The notes: a model not told the origin generated them from the sequence alone. Numbered from the stretch's first letter, positions 18,667-28,246 are shown. The stretch: 64,000 bases of DNA from Imperialibacter sp. EC-SDR9 (GCF_902498805.1 NZ_LR701595.1:25126-89125), one strand, 5' to 3'. A program made the numbers and translations.

Positions 18667-19367
18667 GCACTAGCCGCCTCGTCCAGAAACCAATAAAGCA
18701 CGCCATTTGTGGGCTTTATATGCGAAGCAGGGTATGTCCTGAACTTGCCCCTATGTTTAAGTATTTCCTTCACTTTAGCTTGCTTGCTTTCGCCAGTCAC
18801 CAGGAAGGCGATGCTTTTCGCATTGTTAATCACTGGGCCGGAAAGGCTGATTCTCTTTTGCCCTGATTCAGGGTGTGTAGCAACAACACAGGTTTCGGTA
18901 GCTTTCAACAACTCCATTTGATCAGGAAAGATCGATGCAGTGTGTCCGTCAGTGCCCAGACCAAGTATCACCAGATCGAACCTGGGGAGCCCGTCGGATG
19001 ATGTCACGTTCTTTTTGATCTCGTGGCTATGTCGTTGAGCCTCCTGTTTGGGTTCGTTTTCGCCAAGGATGCGGTGAATATTGCCTTCAGGAATACCAAC
19101 CTTATCAAACAGATGTGTCTTTGTCATGCCATAGTTGCTGTCCTTATCGGTAGGAGGGACACAACGTTCATCACCCCAATAGAAATGCATCTTCGACCAA
19201 TCAATCGCCTTTTTGTAATCGGCAGCAAGAATGTCAAACAGTAGCTGTGGGGTAGAACCTCCGGAGAGTGCGATGTTCAGTTTGTCACTGTTTTGATTGA
19301 GATCGACCAAAAAGGTGGCAAAATCCTCTGCTACTGCCCTGGGGTTTTTTGAAATATGTAATTCCAT
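18663..19367 (-). CDS. pgl: 6-phosphogluconolactonase
   Basis: This DevB-type lactonase hydrolyses 6-phosphogluconolactone to 6-phosphogluconate, the second step of the oxidative pentose phosphate branch. Diagnostic blocks are IALSGGSTPQLLFDIL, MHFYWGDERCVPP and ILGLGTDGHTASIFP; length (234 residues) is normal. The start ATG at 19367 lies six bases after the zwf stop, so the two are an operon. The stop codon overlaps that of the convergent subtilisin gene in the shared palindrome CTAG at 18663-18666. No signal peptide is present, so the enzyme is cytoplasmic. Confidence 0.93.
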   Translation of the reverse strand: MELHISKNPRAVAEDFATFLVDLNQNSDKLNIALSGGSTPQLLFDILAADYKKAIDWSKMHFYWGDERCVPPTDKDSNYGMTKTHLFDKVGIPEGNIHRILGENEPKQEAQRHSHEIKKNVTSSDGLPRFDLVILGLGTDGHTASIFPDQMELLKATETCVVATHPESGQKRISLSGPVINNAKSIAFLVTGESKQAKVKEILKHRGKFRTYPASHIKPTNGVLYWFLDEAASA

Positions 19368-19373
19368 CAGCTA

Positions 19374-20894
19374 TTATAGTTCGCAATAAAGTCCGTCATC
19401 AACCAAATTGGCGCAAGGATTCCGCCAGCCGTGGCCATTTTCAATTAGTGTATTTGCCTGTTCCGGTCCCCAGGTGCCTGAGGGATATCCGTAAACTGGA
19501 AGGTCGGGATCATCTTTCCATGCTTTTAGTATCGGATCAACAAACTCCCAGGCAGCAATAACACTGTCGCCTCTGGCGTAGAGTGTCGCATCGCCCTGCA
19601 TGCAATCGAGCAGCAGCCTTTCGTAGGCTTCTGGCACGTATGCGTCCGTTAGCCCGTCATACTGAAAGTCCATATTCACCGTTTCTACCTTAAAGCCGTT
19701 GCCCGGCACCTTCAGACCGAACTTCAATAAAATACCCTCGTTGGGCTGAATTCTGAAGACAAGTACGTTTTGCGAGTTGGCAATTCGCCGCTGGCTGAAC
19801 AGGTGATGGTGGTTGGGTTTGAAGTGAATCACCACCTCAGAAACCCTGGTTGGCAGCCGCTTGCCGGTGCGGACGAAGAAAGGCACATCGGCCCATCTCC
19901 AGTTGTCGATGTAGAATTTTAAAGCCGCAAAGGTTTCGGTTCTTGATTCGGTATCCACGCCTTGCTCATCTCTGTAACCGAGATATTCCTTGTCTCCGAA
20001 TGTCGAATTGAGGTATTGACCTCTAATGACGTTGTTTCTTATGTCATCGGCACTTAAAGGGCGTAGGGACCTAAAGAGCTTCAGTTTCTCGTTATGGATC
20101 GATTCTGCATCCATTCTTGCCGGGGGCTCCATTGTCACCAGCGACACTAGCTGTAGCAGGTGGTTTTGGATCATGTCCCTCAAAGCTCCGGAGCCATCGT
20201 AGTAACCGCCACGCTTCTCTACACCCACACTCTCTGCAGCTGTAATCTCTACTTTTTCAATGTATATGCGGTTCCAAAGTGGCTCGAAAATAGTGTTGCC
20301 AAATCTGGCCACCAGCGTATTCTGCACGGTTTCTTTACCCAGGTAGTGGTCGATTCTATAAATCTGATCTTCTTTGAACGACTCGAGCAGCTGGTTGTTT
20401 AGTTCTTTTGCACTTTCCAGGGTGTAACCAAAAGGTTTTTCAACAATCAATCTTTTCCAGCCCTTTTCTTCCGTGTTGAGTTGAGCTTCGCCCAAATTTT
20501 TAGAAATCACTGAGTAAAGTGAAGGGGGAGTAGAAAGATAGAAAATATAGTTTTGATCCGTGTGACAGTCATTGCATAACGTTTTAAGCCGATTGGCCAG
20601 CAACTGATAGTCTACTACCGCTTTCGTGTCAATTGACTGATAGAATACCAACTTGGCGAAGCTCTCTAACTCATCTGGCTTTTCTTTAGAAGCTTTCAGG
20701 TGTGGGTTGTCAAACACAACTTTCTTCCTGTATTCCTCGTCGCTAAAATCTGTTCGGCTAACACCAAGAATGGCATAATTCTCCGGCAAGAAACCTCTTT
20801 TGAATAAATTGAAAACGGCGGGAATTAGTTTACGCTCAGTAAGATCGCCAGAGGCTCCAAAAATAGTAAGTATCTGATTATCAGTTTTTTTCAT
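19374..20894 (-). CDS. zwf: Glucose-6-phosphate 1-dehydrogenase
   Basis: The enzyme oxidises glucose 6-phosphate to 6-phosphogluconolactone with NAD(P)+. Evidence is the dinucleotide loop IFGASGDLTERKLIPA at the N-terminus, the active-site signature RIDHYLGKETVQN, and the C-terminal block GTWGPEQANTLIENGHGWRNP. Length is 506 residues, as expected. It is the first gene of the minus-strand unit zwf-pgl and is divergent from gnd over 162 bases, so the whole oxidative branch can be controlled from one intergenic region. Confidence 0.95.
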   Translation of the reverse strand: MKKTDNQILTIFGASGDLTERKLIPAVFNLFKRGFLPENYAILGVSRTDFSDEEYRKKVVFDNPHLKASKEKPDELESFAKLVFYQSIDTKAVVDYQLLANRLKTLCNDCHTDQNYIFYLSTPPSLYSVISKNLGEAQLNTEEKGWKRLIVEKPFGYTLESAKELNNQLLESFKEDQIYRIDHYLGKETVQNTLVARFGNTIFEPLWNRIYIEKVEITAAESVGVEKRGGYYDGSGALRDMIQNHLLQLVSLVTMEPPARMDAESIHNEKLKLFRSLRPLSADDIRNNVIRGQYLNSTFGDKEYLGYRDEQGVDTESRTETFAALKFYIDNWRWADVPFFVRTGKRLPTRVSEVVIHFKPNHHHLFSQRRIANSQNVLVFRIQPNEGILLKFGLKVPGNGFKVETVNMDFQYDGLTDAYVPEAYERLLLDCMQGDATLYARGDSVIAAWEFVDPILKAWKDDPDLPVYGYPSGTWGPEQANTLIENGHGWRNPCANLVDDGLYCEL

Positions 20895-21056
20895 TTAGGT
20901 ACTACACAGGGGTGATAGCAAAATTCAATTTAATTGGCGAAGATCAGTATTTTTGGTCTGAATCTCTTGATATTCGCTAAAAAACAAGCAATTAACATCA
21001 TATGAGGGCAGTTGGTTGCATGGTGGCCGTCATGTGGAATGAAAAATAGGACAGGA

Positions 21057-22454
21057 ATGGAAAAAACGTATGACTTTGGCCTTGTAGGCCTCGGAGTGAT
21101 GGGAAGAAACTTCATTTTGAATGTGGCAGACAACAATTTCTCCGCTTATGGCTTAGACACTGACCCTGAAAAGGTAAAGTCTTTGAGGGAAGAAGGAGCA
21201 GGAAAGGTTGTTGATGGCACTACCGACAAAAAGGAGTTTGTCTCAAAGCTTTCCAAGCCACGAAAAATCATGTTGTTGGTTCCGGCCGGAGGCCCTGTCG
21301 ACGCTGTTATCAACGATTTGTTTCCGTTGCTTGATAAAGGTGACCTTATCATTGATGGTGGAAATTCATTTTTTACTGACACAGACAGAAGAGCTGAAAA
21401 CCTGGAGTCAAAAGGTATCTACTTCTTTGGCACAGGAGTGTCCGGAGGAGCGAAGGGAGCCCGCTTCGGCCCCAGCATTATGCCGGGAGGTGACAAAGAT
21501 GCCTATGAAATTGTAAGGCCGATTTTTGAAGCGGTTTCGGCGAAAGTCAATGGCGATCCGTGCGTAGACTATATGGGAGCCCGTTCGGCAGGCAACTATG
21601 TAAAAATGGTGCACAACGGCATTGAGTATGGGCTGATGCAGCTCATTTCCGAGGCTTATGATGTGATGAAGAGAGGGCTGGGCCTAAGCAATAAGCAGCT
21701 CCACAACACTTTCGATGAATGGAACAAGACCAAGCTACAGTCGTTTCTGGTAGAAATAACAGCAGAAATTTTCGAGAAAAAAGACGAATTGACCAACAAG
21801 GACCTGGTCGACGTAATCCTTGATAAAGCAAAGCAAAAAGGAACAGGCAAATGGACGTCCCAAAATGCCATGGACCTCGGTATTCCGGTGCCTACCATCG
21901 ATGTGGCAGTAAGTATGCGGGAGATATCGTCAATGAAGGCTGATCGGGAAAAAGCGGAATCACTCTACGGAGCCAAGACCATCAAAGGAGATAGCAGCCT
22001 TACGGTGAAAGACGTTGAAGACGCACTTTTCTTTGCCTATATCGTTACATACGCTCAGGGAATGACCCAGCTTTGGGCTGCTTCGAAAGAGTACAACTAC
22101 GGCTGCGACATGGAAACCATCGCTAAAATATGGAGAGGTGGCTGCATCATCCGCTCAGGCCTTTTAGAGGACATGAGGAAGGCGTATGCCAGGGATAAAG
22201 CACTTAGTAGCCTGTTGCTGGATAAAGACATTGCTTCCAAAGTTAAAACTTGCGAAGCGTCGGCAAGAAAAGTGGCCGCTTATGCCATTGGCCAGGGCAT
22301 TCCGGTGTCGGGAATGGTTGCAGGTTTGAGTTATTTCGACGCCTTCACCACAGGTCGTTTGCCACTGAACCTGATTCAGGCACAACGTGATCATTTCGGT
22401 TCACACACTTATGAAAGAACCGATCGGGAAGGGATTTTCCACACAGAGTGGTAA
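21057..22454 (+). CDS. gnd: 6-phosphogluconate dehydrogenase, decarboxylating
   Basis: It converts 6-phosphogluconate to ribulose 5-phosphate and CO2, completing the oxidative branch begun by zwf and pgl next door. The start chosen is ATG 21057, preceded by an AGGACAGGA purine run, giving MEKTYDFGLVGLGVMGRNF. Upstream in-frame starts at 21012 and 21039 would add residues before the Rossmann fold. Motifs include GGNSFFTDT, GTGVSGGAKGARFGPSIMPG with the catalytic Lys region, and KMVHNGIEYGLMQLI. The C-terminus (GSHTYERTDREGIFHTEW) is typical of the long, 465-residue enzyme. A bidirectional terminator follows. Confidence 0.95.
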   Translation: MEKTYDFGLVGLGVMGRNFILNVADNNFSAYGLDTDPEKVKSLREEGAGKVVDGTTDKKEFVSKLSKPRKIMLLVPAGGPVDAVINDLFPLLDKGDLIIDGGNSFFTDTDRRAENLESKGIYFFGTGVSGGAKGARFGPSIMPGGDKDAYEIVRPIFEAVSAKVNGDPCVDYMGARSAGNYVKMVHNGIEYGLMQLISEAYDVMKRGLGLSNKQLHNTFDEWNKTKLQSFLVEITAEIFEKKDELTNKDLVDVILDKAKQKGTGKWTSQNAMDLGIPVPTIDVAVSMREISSMKADREKAESLYGAKTIKGDSSLTVKDVEDALFFAYIVTYAQGMTQLWAASKEYNYGCDMETIAKIWRGGCIIRSGLLEDMRKAYARDKALSSLLLDKDIASKVKTCEASARKVAAYAIGQGIPVSGMVAGLSYFDAFTTGRLPLNLIQAQRDHFGSHTYERTDREGIFHTEW

Positions 22455-22459
22455 AAGAA

Positions 22460-22486
22460 AAAGGCTGAGTTAGTAGCTCAGCCTTT
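22460..22486. terminator. Bidirectional intrinsic terminator between gnd and the PII gene
   Basis: AAGGCTGAG and CTCAGCCTT form a nine-base perfect stem with a seven-base loop. A T-run follows on the plus strand and an A-run precedes it, so it can end gnd transcription and also the convergent glnB transcript. Confidence 0.85.
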
Positions 22487-22523
22487 TCATTACCTATATT
22501 TCCAAAATACATTCTTGGGGTTG

Positions 22524-22868
22524 TTATATAGCGTCAGAACCTCGTTCACCAGTTCTGATCCTTATGCACTCTTCCAGTTGCATAATAAATATCTTGCCGC
22601 TGCCTATCATATCACCGTCGTGTGCCTGCGTTGCGTCCATAATGGCATTGCAGGTGGTGTCAACGAAACTATCATTCACAGCTATTTCCAGTCTGATATT
22701 GGAGACCAGATTGGGAATCACCTTCTGGCCTCTGTAGACCTCTTCGGACACCCGCCGTCCATGACCGGAAACGTTGCCCACAGTTATTCTTGATATGCCA
22801 GCCTGAATCAACGATTCTCTCACTTGATCCAGCTGATTTTCTCTTATAATGGCTATAATCAGTTTCAT
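22524..22868 (-). CDS. PII family nitrogen regulatory protein
   Basis: A 114-residue PII protein that should sense energy or nitrogen status and block the AmtB channel. The fold is recognised from MKLIIAIIRENQLDQVRESL, the B-loop IGSGKIFIM and the C-terminal IRIRTGERGSDAI. The T-loop keeps the Tyr in EVYRG, but it is one residue shorter than in E. coli GlnB and reads GHGRRVSE. Aligned by eye, the Gln that helps bind 2-oxoglutarate/Mg-ATP (Q39 in E. coli) is replaced by Arg. It is six bases downstream of amtB in the same operon, the usual glnK-amtB pairing in reversed order. GlnK is the likely role, but the altered T-loop makes the ligand uncertain. Confidence 0.88.
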   Translation of the reverse strand: MKLIIAIIRENQLDQVRESLIQAGISRITVGNVSGHGRRVSEEVYRGQKVIPNLVSNIRLEIAVNDSFVDTTCNAIMDATQAHDGDMIGSGKIFIMQLEECIRIRTGERGSDAI

Positions 22869-22874
22869 TCTCTG

Positions 22875-24203
22875 TTAGTTAGGGGTGATCATTCCGTATC
22901 CTTTCTCACCATGGTACACATTGTCGAGCCCTTTCATTTCATCTTCCTCGGCGGCCCGGATTTTGACAAATTTATTGAGCACAAAAAGAATGACGAAAGT
23001 GCCTACACCGGCGTAAACTATGGCTATCACAATAGCAGTTAGTTGCACTCCAAGTTGTTGCATTACTGTCCACGTGCCACCTACAGCCGTTGCTGCATCA
23101 GCCATCCAGCTTTCTCTGATAAAGAAAACAAGGAAAATGGCGCCTATGATACCGCCAACACCGTGGATACCAAAAGCATCTAGTGTATCATCATAGCCGA
23201 GTTTGTTTTTTAGTATAATAGCGAGGTAGCACACAATAGTAGAAAGTGCTCCCAGTACAAGAGCTCCTCCTGGCTGAACAACGCCAGCCGCAGGCGTGAT
23301 GGCTACCAAACCTGCCAGAATGCCCGATGCAAAACCAAGTGCTGTTGCTTTCCCCTGATGGAAGCCTTCCACGATCAGCCAGGTAAGTGCACCGGCCGCA
23401 GCTGCTATTTGTGTAACGGTCAGGGCCTGGGCAGTGCTCAACCCACTTGAGATACTGCTGCCGGCATTGAACCCAAACCAACCGACCCAAAGAAGCCCGG
23501 CACCTATCATCGTCATCACAAGGTTGTTGGGCTGCATGGGCAAATGTGGGTGCGATTTTCTGGCTCCAATAAAGAGCACGGCAACCAATCCGCTAACACC
23601 GGCGGAGATATGTACAACCGTGCCTCCGGCAAAATCAATGGCACCGTTGGCTCCCAGGTTGAAAAGGAAGCCGTCAGACGCCCAAACCCAGTGGCAAAGC
23701 GGATTGTAAACGACAAGTCCCCACAGCGCTATGAAAAAGCAATAACCTTTAAACGTGATTCGTTCGGCCACGGCACCGGCAATAAGAGCAGGGGTGATGA
23801 TGGCAAATTTTGCCTGGAACATTGAGAAGACATACTCGGGAATGCCGTCAATAATACTGTCATCGATACCTGAAAGCATCACATAGTCGGAATTCCAGCC
23901 AAACCAGCCACCAAGTACATTTTCACCAAAAGCCATGCTATAGCCGCAAACTACCCAAAGAACAGTCATGATACCCATGGCTGTAAAACTGTGCATCATA
24001 GTGCCGAGCACGTTTTTAGTCCTGACAAGGCCACCATAAAACATGGCAAGGCCGGGAATCATAAGGAGCACAAGTGTGGTAGAAGTCAGCATCCAGGCAG
24101 TGGCACCTGAGTCGATCTCAGACGTTTCCTGGGCAAAGGCAACAGTGGAAGAGGCAATAATAGCCAATCCACTCAATAGAATTGGTCGAACAAAAAGCTT
24201 CAT
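22875..24203 (-). CDS. amtB: Ammonium transporter
   Basis: An 11-helix channel of the Amt/Rh family that moves ammonium into the cell. A cleavable signal peptide (MKLFVRPILLSGLAIIASSTVAFAQ) precedes the helices, as in E. coli AmtB. The paired pore histidines are seen in GGTVVHISAGVSG and FGIHGVGGIIG. Other family signatures are MIPGLAMFYGGLVRTKN and WVWASDGFL. The cytoplasmic tail ends in DNVYHGEKGYGM. The PII gene follows within six bases, so the pair should be induced together under nitrogen limitation, though no promoter element could be assigned. Confidence 0.95.
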   Translation of the reverse strand: MKLFVRPILLSGLAIIASSTVAFAQETSEIDSGATAWMLTSTTLVLLMIPGLAMFYGGLVRTKNVLGTMMHSFTAMGIMTVLWVVCGYSMAFGENVLGGWFGWNSDYVMLSGIDDSIIDGIPEYVFSMFQAKFAIITPALIAGAVAERITFKGYCFFIALWGLVVYNPLCHWVWASDGFLFNLGANGAIDFAGGTVVHISAGVSGLVAVLFIGARKSHPHLPMQPNNLVMTMIGAGLLWVGWFGFNAGSSISSGLSTAQALTVTQIAAAAGALTWLIVEGFHQGKATALGFASGILAGLVAITPAAGVVQPGGALVLGALSTIVCYLAIILKNKLGYDDTLDAFGIHGVGGIIGAIFLVFFIRESWMADAATAVGGTWTVMQQLGVQLTAIVIAIVYAGVGTFVILFVLNKFVKIRAAEEDEMKGLDNVYHGEKGYGMITPN

Positions 24204-24340
24204 GTAGGGTGTGTTTAAAATTCAATCACCAGCTTTTTGGGACATGTTGTTTAGGGTGACGCAATATAGGAATTCAGATTTAAACTTCCTGAACGAGGCG
24301 CATTAAACCTGAAAGTAGCCGCTTCGAAAGCGTCAGAAAC

Positions 24341-25426
24341 CTAATTATTGCAATTATTTAAGCTTATGTGCTCGCTCCAATTTCCGTGGCTAACTTCAAC
24401 GGTCATGCTCCCACCCTTAGCGTCGAACCTTCCGTCTTCCAGCACTACGCCATCGCCACTAACGACCTGAAAGGAGGCGCTTGTGGAGAGCGAATACCTG
24501 ATGCCGTTCGTAAAAGTAACTATGGGATTAAGCCTTTGGAAAACCAGCCCGGCGGTCGATTGGCTGGGAATGCACTCTTTTATAACCTCGTAGTCCTTTA
24601 CTTCCTCTGGAGCGCCGTTTAAGAACAGCCCAAGAGGAATATGCAACCTGCTGGCCCAATCGCTCTCAGCATGGATGCCATTGGGCACCTCATAGTAGAA
24701 AATGTCTTTACCATATTCAAATCCCTGATTTTCCAGGCTTTCAATCATCGGAACGTAATAGTTCCACTCTTTAGTACCAATGTCGAAATAGAACCGGGTG
24801 TTTGACAGCTCTTTTGGCTCATCGAAAATGGCATAGTCTGCTACCCAGAATGAGGGGGACATGGAGGCGGAAAAGGAAAAGATCTCCGGGTAATTAATTC
24901 CGGCCCAGGCTGTATAAAGTCCGCTAAGAGAGAAACCGAATATGGCTCTTCTTTTCGTGTCAACGGGGTAGTCTGCCTCCACCATCGGAATCACCTCATT
25001 GATGAGCCTTTCAGTGTAGTTAACAGAACCCGGAGAATACTCAGACCAGTTTTCTTTGATCCATGGGTCGTTGTAGGGTATATACCTGCCGTATCTATGG
25101 CCCGCTGCTGATACCCCCACCATCATGAAGGGCTCTATGGTGGAAGTAGCTTCAAATTGGTAAGAAGTTAGACTGGTAATGGCTCCTTTGAAAACGTCTC
25201 CATCATTGAAGTAAATGATGGGATATTTCCCGGAAGCATTTTCTGCCCTTGGTACATAGATGTCGATAGTAAGATCATCAGATAACTCAAGCGTGGTAAT
25301 GGTAAAACTTGAATTTCCCGACGAAGGTGGTGTGTTGTCATCATCTGAGGGTGACGGGCTGGAATCACTACAGCTGCAACTGAATAAGATGCCTGCCAGG
25401 AAGATAATATGGTAAAGTGCTCTCAT
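24341..25426 (-). CDS. Lipoprotein esterase of the esterase D / enterochelin esterase-like family
   Basis: A 361-residue alpha/beta-hydrolase attached to the membrane. The chosen ATG at 25426 starts directly with the lipoprotein signal (MRALYHIIFLAGILFSC), with the lipid Cys at residue 17 or 19. An upstream TTG at 25441 adds five residues and is less likely. The nucleophile Ser166 is in FGFSLSGLYTAW; His is in GIHAESDW. After the hydrolase domain, about 90 C-terminal residues form a beta-rich appendix of unknown role (SLSTSASFQVVSGDG). Substrate could be a siderophore ester or other ester. Confidence 0.8.
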   Translation of the reverse strand: MRALYHIIFLAGILFSCSCSDSSPSPSDDDNTPPSSGNSSFTITTLELSDDLTIDIYVPRAENASGKYPIIYFNDGDVFKGAITSLTSYQFEATSTIEPFMMVGVSAAGHRYGRYIPYNDPWIKENWSEYSPGSVNYTERLINEVIPMVEADYPVDTKRRAIFGFSLSGLYTAWAGINYPEIFSFSASMSPSFWVADYAIFDEPKELSNTRFYFDIGTKEWNYYVPMIESLENQGFEYGKDIFYYEVPNGIHAESDWASRLHIPLGLFLNGAPEEVKDYEVIKECIPSQSTAGLVFQRLNPIVTFTNGIRYSLSTSASFQVVSGDGVVLEDGRFDAKGGSMTVEVSHGNWSEHISLNNCNN

Positions 25427-25589
25427 ATAACGATATGACAACTCAGGACATAAAAGTACTTATTTGTAGAAAAAATCATTTTGATCTGGATCTGTTCCCA
25501 AATAGCTCCATTTTGGTTATTTACCTGAGCGGTTTTACTATTTTAATGGTCAACCTGTATATTGTTCGACTACCAAATTGTGATCAATC

Positions 25590-27791
25590 GTGAGAAGACC
25601 AATCCAACTGACCTTTATTTTAGTTTCCTTGTTTTTCTTCCAGCGGTGCGAAACGCCTCAGCAGGGTGCTTCGGAATTCACCGCTGACGAAATACAACGA
25701 TGGGAAGCCAGAGCGTCTCGTGTTACCATTATTCGTGACAACTGGGGCATTCCTCATATTTATGGAAAGACCGACGCCGATGCCATTTTCGGTATGTTGT
25801 ATGCACAATGCGAAGACGACTTTAAGCGTATTGAGGCCAACTACCTGACCTCGATTGGGCGGATGGCAGAGGTGGAAGGCGAGAAAGCACTTTATACCGA
25901 CCTTCGGCAAAGGCTTTTTATCAATGAAGAGGAAATAAAAGCCCTTTATGATAAGGCCCCGGAGGGGATGAAAGAACAGATGAAGGGCTTTGCCGATGGC
26001 ATTAACTATTACCTTTACAAACACCCTGAGGTGAAACCGATGCTGCTCACCAGGTTTGAGCCCTGGATGCCGCTTACTTTTAGCGAAGGAAGCATCGGTG
26101 GAGACATAGAATCTATATCAACTGAAAGCTTAGAGGCGTTTTACGGGAGGAAGCCAGTTTCTCCGGTTTCTTCAGTGTATACCTACGAACCAGAACCTGA
26201 GCCTACAGGGTCTAATGGTTTCGCTATTGCACCATCCAACAGCGCATCAGGCAATTCTCTACTGCTGATCAACCCACATACTTCTTTCTTTTTTCGCTCC
26301 GAGCAGCATGTGGTAAGTGAAGAAGGCCTCAATGCTTATGGCGCCGTCACCTGGGGACAGTATTTTATCTACCAGGGCTTCAATGAACACTGCGGCTGGA
26401 TGCATACTTCCAGTGCAGCAGACGTGATAGACGAATTTGCGGAGACTGTTGTAGAAAAGGATGGGAATTATTTCTACAAGTATGGTGAAGAGGAGAGGGC
26501 TCTGGAGGCCTCAGAGGTCACTTTGAAATACAAAGACGGTGAGAAAGTCGTCAGCAAAACATTCACGACCTACAAATCTCACCACGGCCCGATCGTAAGG
26601 GAAGAAGGCGGTAAATGGATTGCCGTAGGGCTGATGCAGGATCCATTGAATGCCCTCAGTCAATCGTACATGCGAACAAAGGCTGCCACCTACAACGACT
26701 TCAATAACAACATGCGGCTTCGGACCAACTCGTCGAACAACACGGTGTATGCCGACGACCAGGGCAATATTGGCTACTATCATGGCAACTTTATGCCCGT
26801 TCGTGACCCCCGGTTTGATTACTCAGGGGTGATCGACGGCAGCAACCCAGCCACCGACTGGCAGGGGCTCCATAAAATCGAAGAACTCGTTAGTTTGTTG
26901 AACCCTGAGAGCGGCTGGTTACAAAACTGCAATTCTACTCCATTTACCGCTGCAGCCGGATTTAGTCCTAAGCCCGAACACTATCCTGTATACATGGCAC
27001 CGGACTCAGAAAATGCGAGGGGCATTCATGCGGTGCGGGTATTAGAGGGAAAAACGACCTTCACACTTGATAAGCTGATTGAAGCAGCCTATGATTCCTA
27101 TTTGGTTGGGTTTGAAAACCTTGTTCCCTCTGTGGTACAAGCGTATGAAGGCTCCTCTGAGAAAGACGCTGACCTAGCGGCTCCAATAAAAGTGCTTAAA
27201 GAGTGGGATTTACGCTTCGGTGAGGAATCGGTAGCTACGGCGCTGGCTATTTTCTGGGCCCAGGAGTTAATGAAAGACTTGTACGAAACAAAAGGAGTTC
27301 GGCTAAGGCAGTTGGCTATGATTGACTATATGACCACGGAAGTGGAGCCGCAGATAAAGCTTGAGGCATTGAAAAAAGCCGTTGATAAGCTGGCAGCCGA
27401 CTTTGGTACATGGGAAACAGCCTGGGGAGAGATCAATCGCTTTCAGCGTGTAGAAGGTGCCATCAGGGAGCCTTTTAATGACAGCCTGGCCAGCAACCCA
27501 ATTGCTTATACCAGCAGCATGTGGGGGGCTTTGTCTGCATTCGGTAGCAGGCCATATCCGGGCACTAAACGTTGGTACGGAACAAGTGGCAACAGCTTTG
27601 TGGCAGTAGTGGAGTTTGGCGACACTGTCAAAGCCAAAGCAATAGTCACTGGCGGGCAAAACAGCGATCCTGCTTCACCACATTTCAATGACCAGGCGGA
27701 GATGTACAGGAAAGGGGAGTTCAGAGACGTATTATTCTACCGGGCGGATATTGAGGCAGTGGCGGAGAAAACATATAAGCCGGGAGAATAG
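25590..27791 (+). CDS. Penicillin acylase family (Ntn-hydrolase) protein
   Basis: A 733-residue exported amidase of the penicillin G acylase/acyl-homoserine lactone acylase superfamily. The start is GTG, followed by an N-terminal signal ending near the Cys of FQRCET. The family opening VTIIRDNWGIPHIYGKT and the subunit boundary TGSNGFAIAPS are present. Ser208 is the predicted nucleophile of the beta-subunit exposed by self-cleavage, with Asn209 next to it. Known members cleave penicillins, acyl-homoserine lactones or other N-acyl compounds. Possible roles are quorum quenching or nutrient use, but substrate cannot be decided from sequence. It stands alone, convergent with the DUF4440 gene. Confidence 0.9.
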   Translation: MRRPIQLTFILVSLFFFQRCETPQQGASEFTADEIQRWEARASRVTIIRDNWGIPHIYGKTDADAIFGMLYAQCEDDFKRIEANYLTSIGRMAEVEGEKALYTDLRQRLFINEEEIKALYDKAPEGMKEQMKGFADGINYYLYKHPEVKPMLLTRFEPWMPLTFSEGSIGGDIESISTESLEAFYGRKPVSPVSSVYTYEPEPEPTGSNGFAIAPSNSASGNSLLLINPHTSFFFRSEQHVVSEEGLNAYGAVTWGQYFIYQGFNEHCGWMHTSSAADVIDEFAETVVEKDGNYFYKYGEEERALEASEVTLKYKDGEKVVSKTFTTYKSHHGPIVREEGGKWIAVGLMQDPLNALSQSYMRTKAATYNDFNNNMRLRTNSSNNTVYADDQGNIGYYHGNFMPVRDPRFDYSGVIDGSNPATDWQGLHKIEELVSLLNPESGWLQNCNSTPFTAAAGFSPKPEHYPVYMAPDSENARGIHAVRVLEGKTTFTLDKLIEAAYDSYLVGFENLVPSVVQAYEGSSEKDADLAAPIKVLKEWDLRFGEESVATALAIFWAQELMKDLYETKGVRLRQLAMIDYMTTEVEPQIKLEALKKAVDKLAADFGTWETAWGEINRFQRVEGAIREPFNDSLASNPIAYTSSMWGALSAFGSRPYPGTKRWYGTSGNSFVAVVEFGDTVKAKAIVTGGQNSDPASPHFNDQAEMYRKGEFRDVLFYRADIEAVAEKTYKPGE

Positions 27792-27802
27792 CTCCCCCGG
27801 CA
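27779..27802. terminator. Weak hairpin at the stop of the penicillin acylase gene
   Basis: GCCGGGAG and CTCCC-CCGGC form an imperfect stem overlapping the stop codon, then a T-rich run (ATTTTACTTTATT). It could act as a terminator for the acylase and, in reverse, for the convergent gene. The bulge of two C residues makes this a modest call. Confidence 0.4.
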
Positions 27803-27809
27803 TTTTACT

Positions 27810-28223
27810 TTATTCAGTAACCAGCAAAGATTGCCAGGCAGCAAGCTTCCAAACTCCCTTCTCCTTGCGGTAAACGTCGGTGTACTTAAGGATAATGGTA
27901 CGATCACCGTTTGGGTCGCCAATCAGAAACCGGGCCTTTCCTGAGATTACGCCTGTGTTTCCCCACGAAATTGGATTTTGCTCAAGAATCTCTACATTTT
28001 TGTAAGTGCCAGCGGCCACCGATTCAATAATTTTGGCTTTGCCGTCAACGCCTCCGTGAGAATGAGTATACATCAAGTCGTCGGCAAGAATGGTTTCAAG
28101 TGTCTTGGTGTCTTTCTTCGCCATGACCTCGAATCGGTACTTTTCGGCATCCAGTAGTTCTTTCTGGCCAAACGCTGTCAAAGCAAACATAGCCAGACAG
28201 ACAGTCAATAATTGCGTACGCAT
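27810..28223 (-). CDS. Exported DUF4440 / SnoaL-like protein
   Basis: A 137-residue protein with a signal peptide (MRTQLLTVCLAMFALTAFGQ) and a single NTF2/SnoaL-type domain. Typical family features are the helix with FEVMAKKDTKTLETILADDLMYTHS and the terminal strands YTDVYRKEKGVWKLAAWQS. Members bind small molecules or catalyse minor isomerase and hydrolase reactions, and this one has no recognisable catalytic dyad. It is periplasmic and convergent with the acylase. The function is unknown. Confidence 0.82.
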   Translation of the reverse strand: MRTQLLTVCLAMFALTAFGQKELLDAEKYRFEVMAKKDTKTLETILADDLMYTHSHGGVDGKAKIIESVAAGTYKNVEILEQNPISWGNTGVISGKARFLIGDPNGDRTIILKYTDVYRKEKGVWKLAAWQSLLVTE

Positions 28224-28246
28224 ATTTTTATAGTTTAAGTGTTCAG

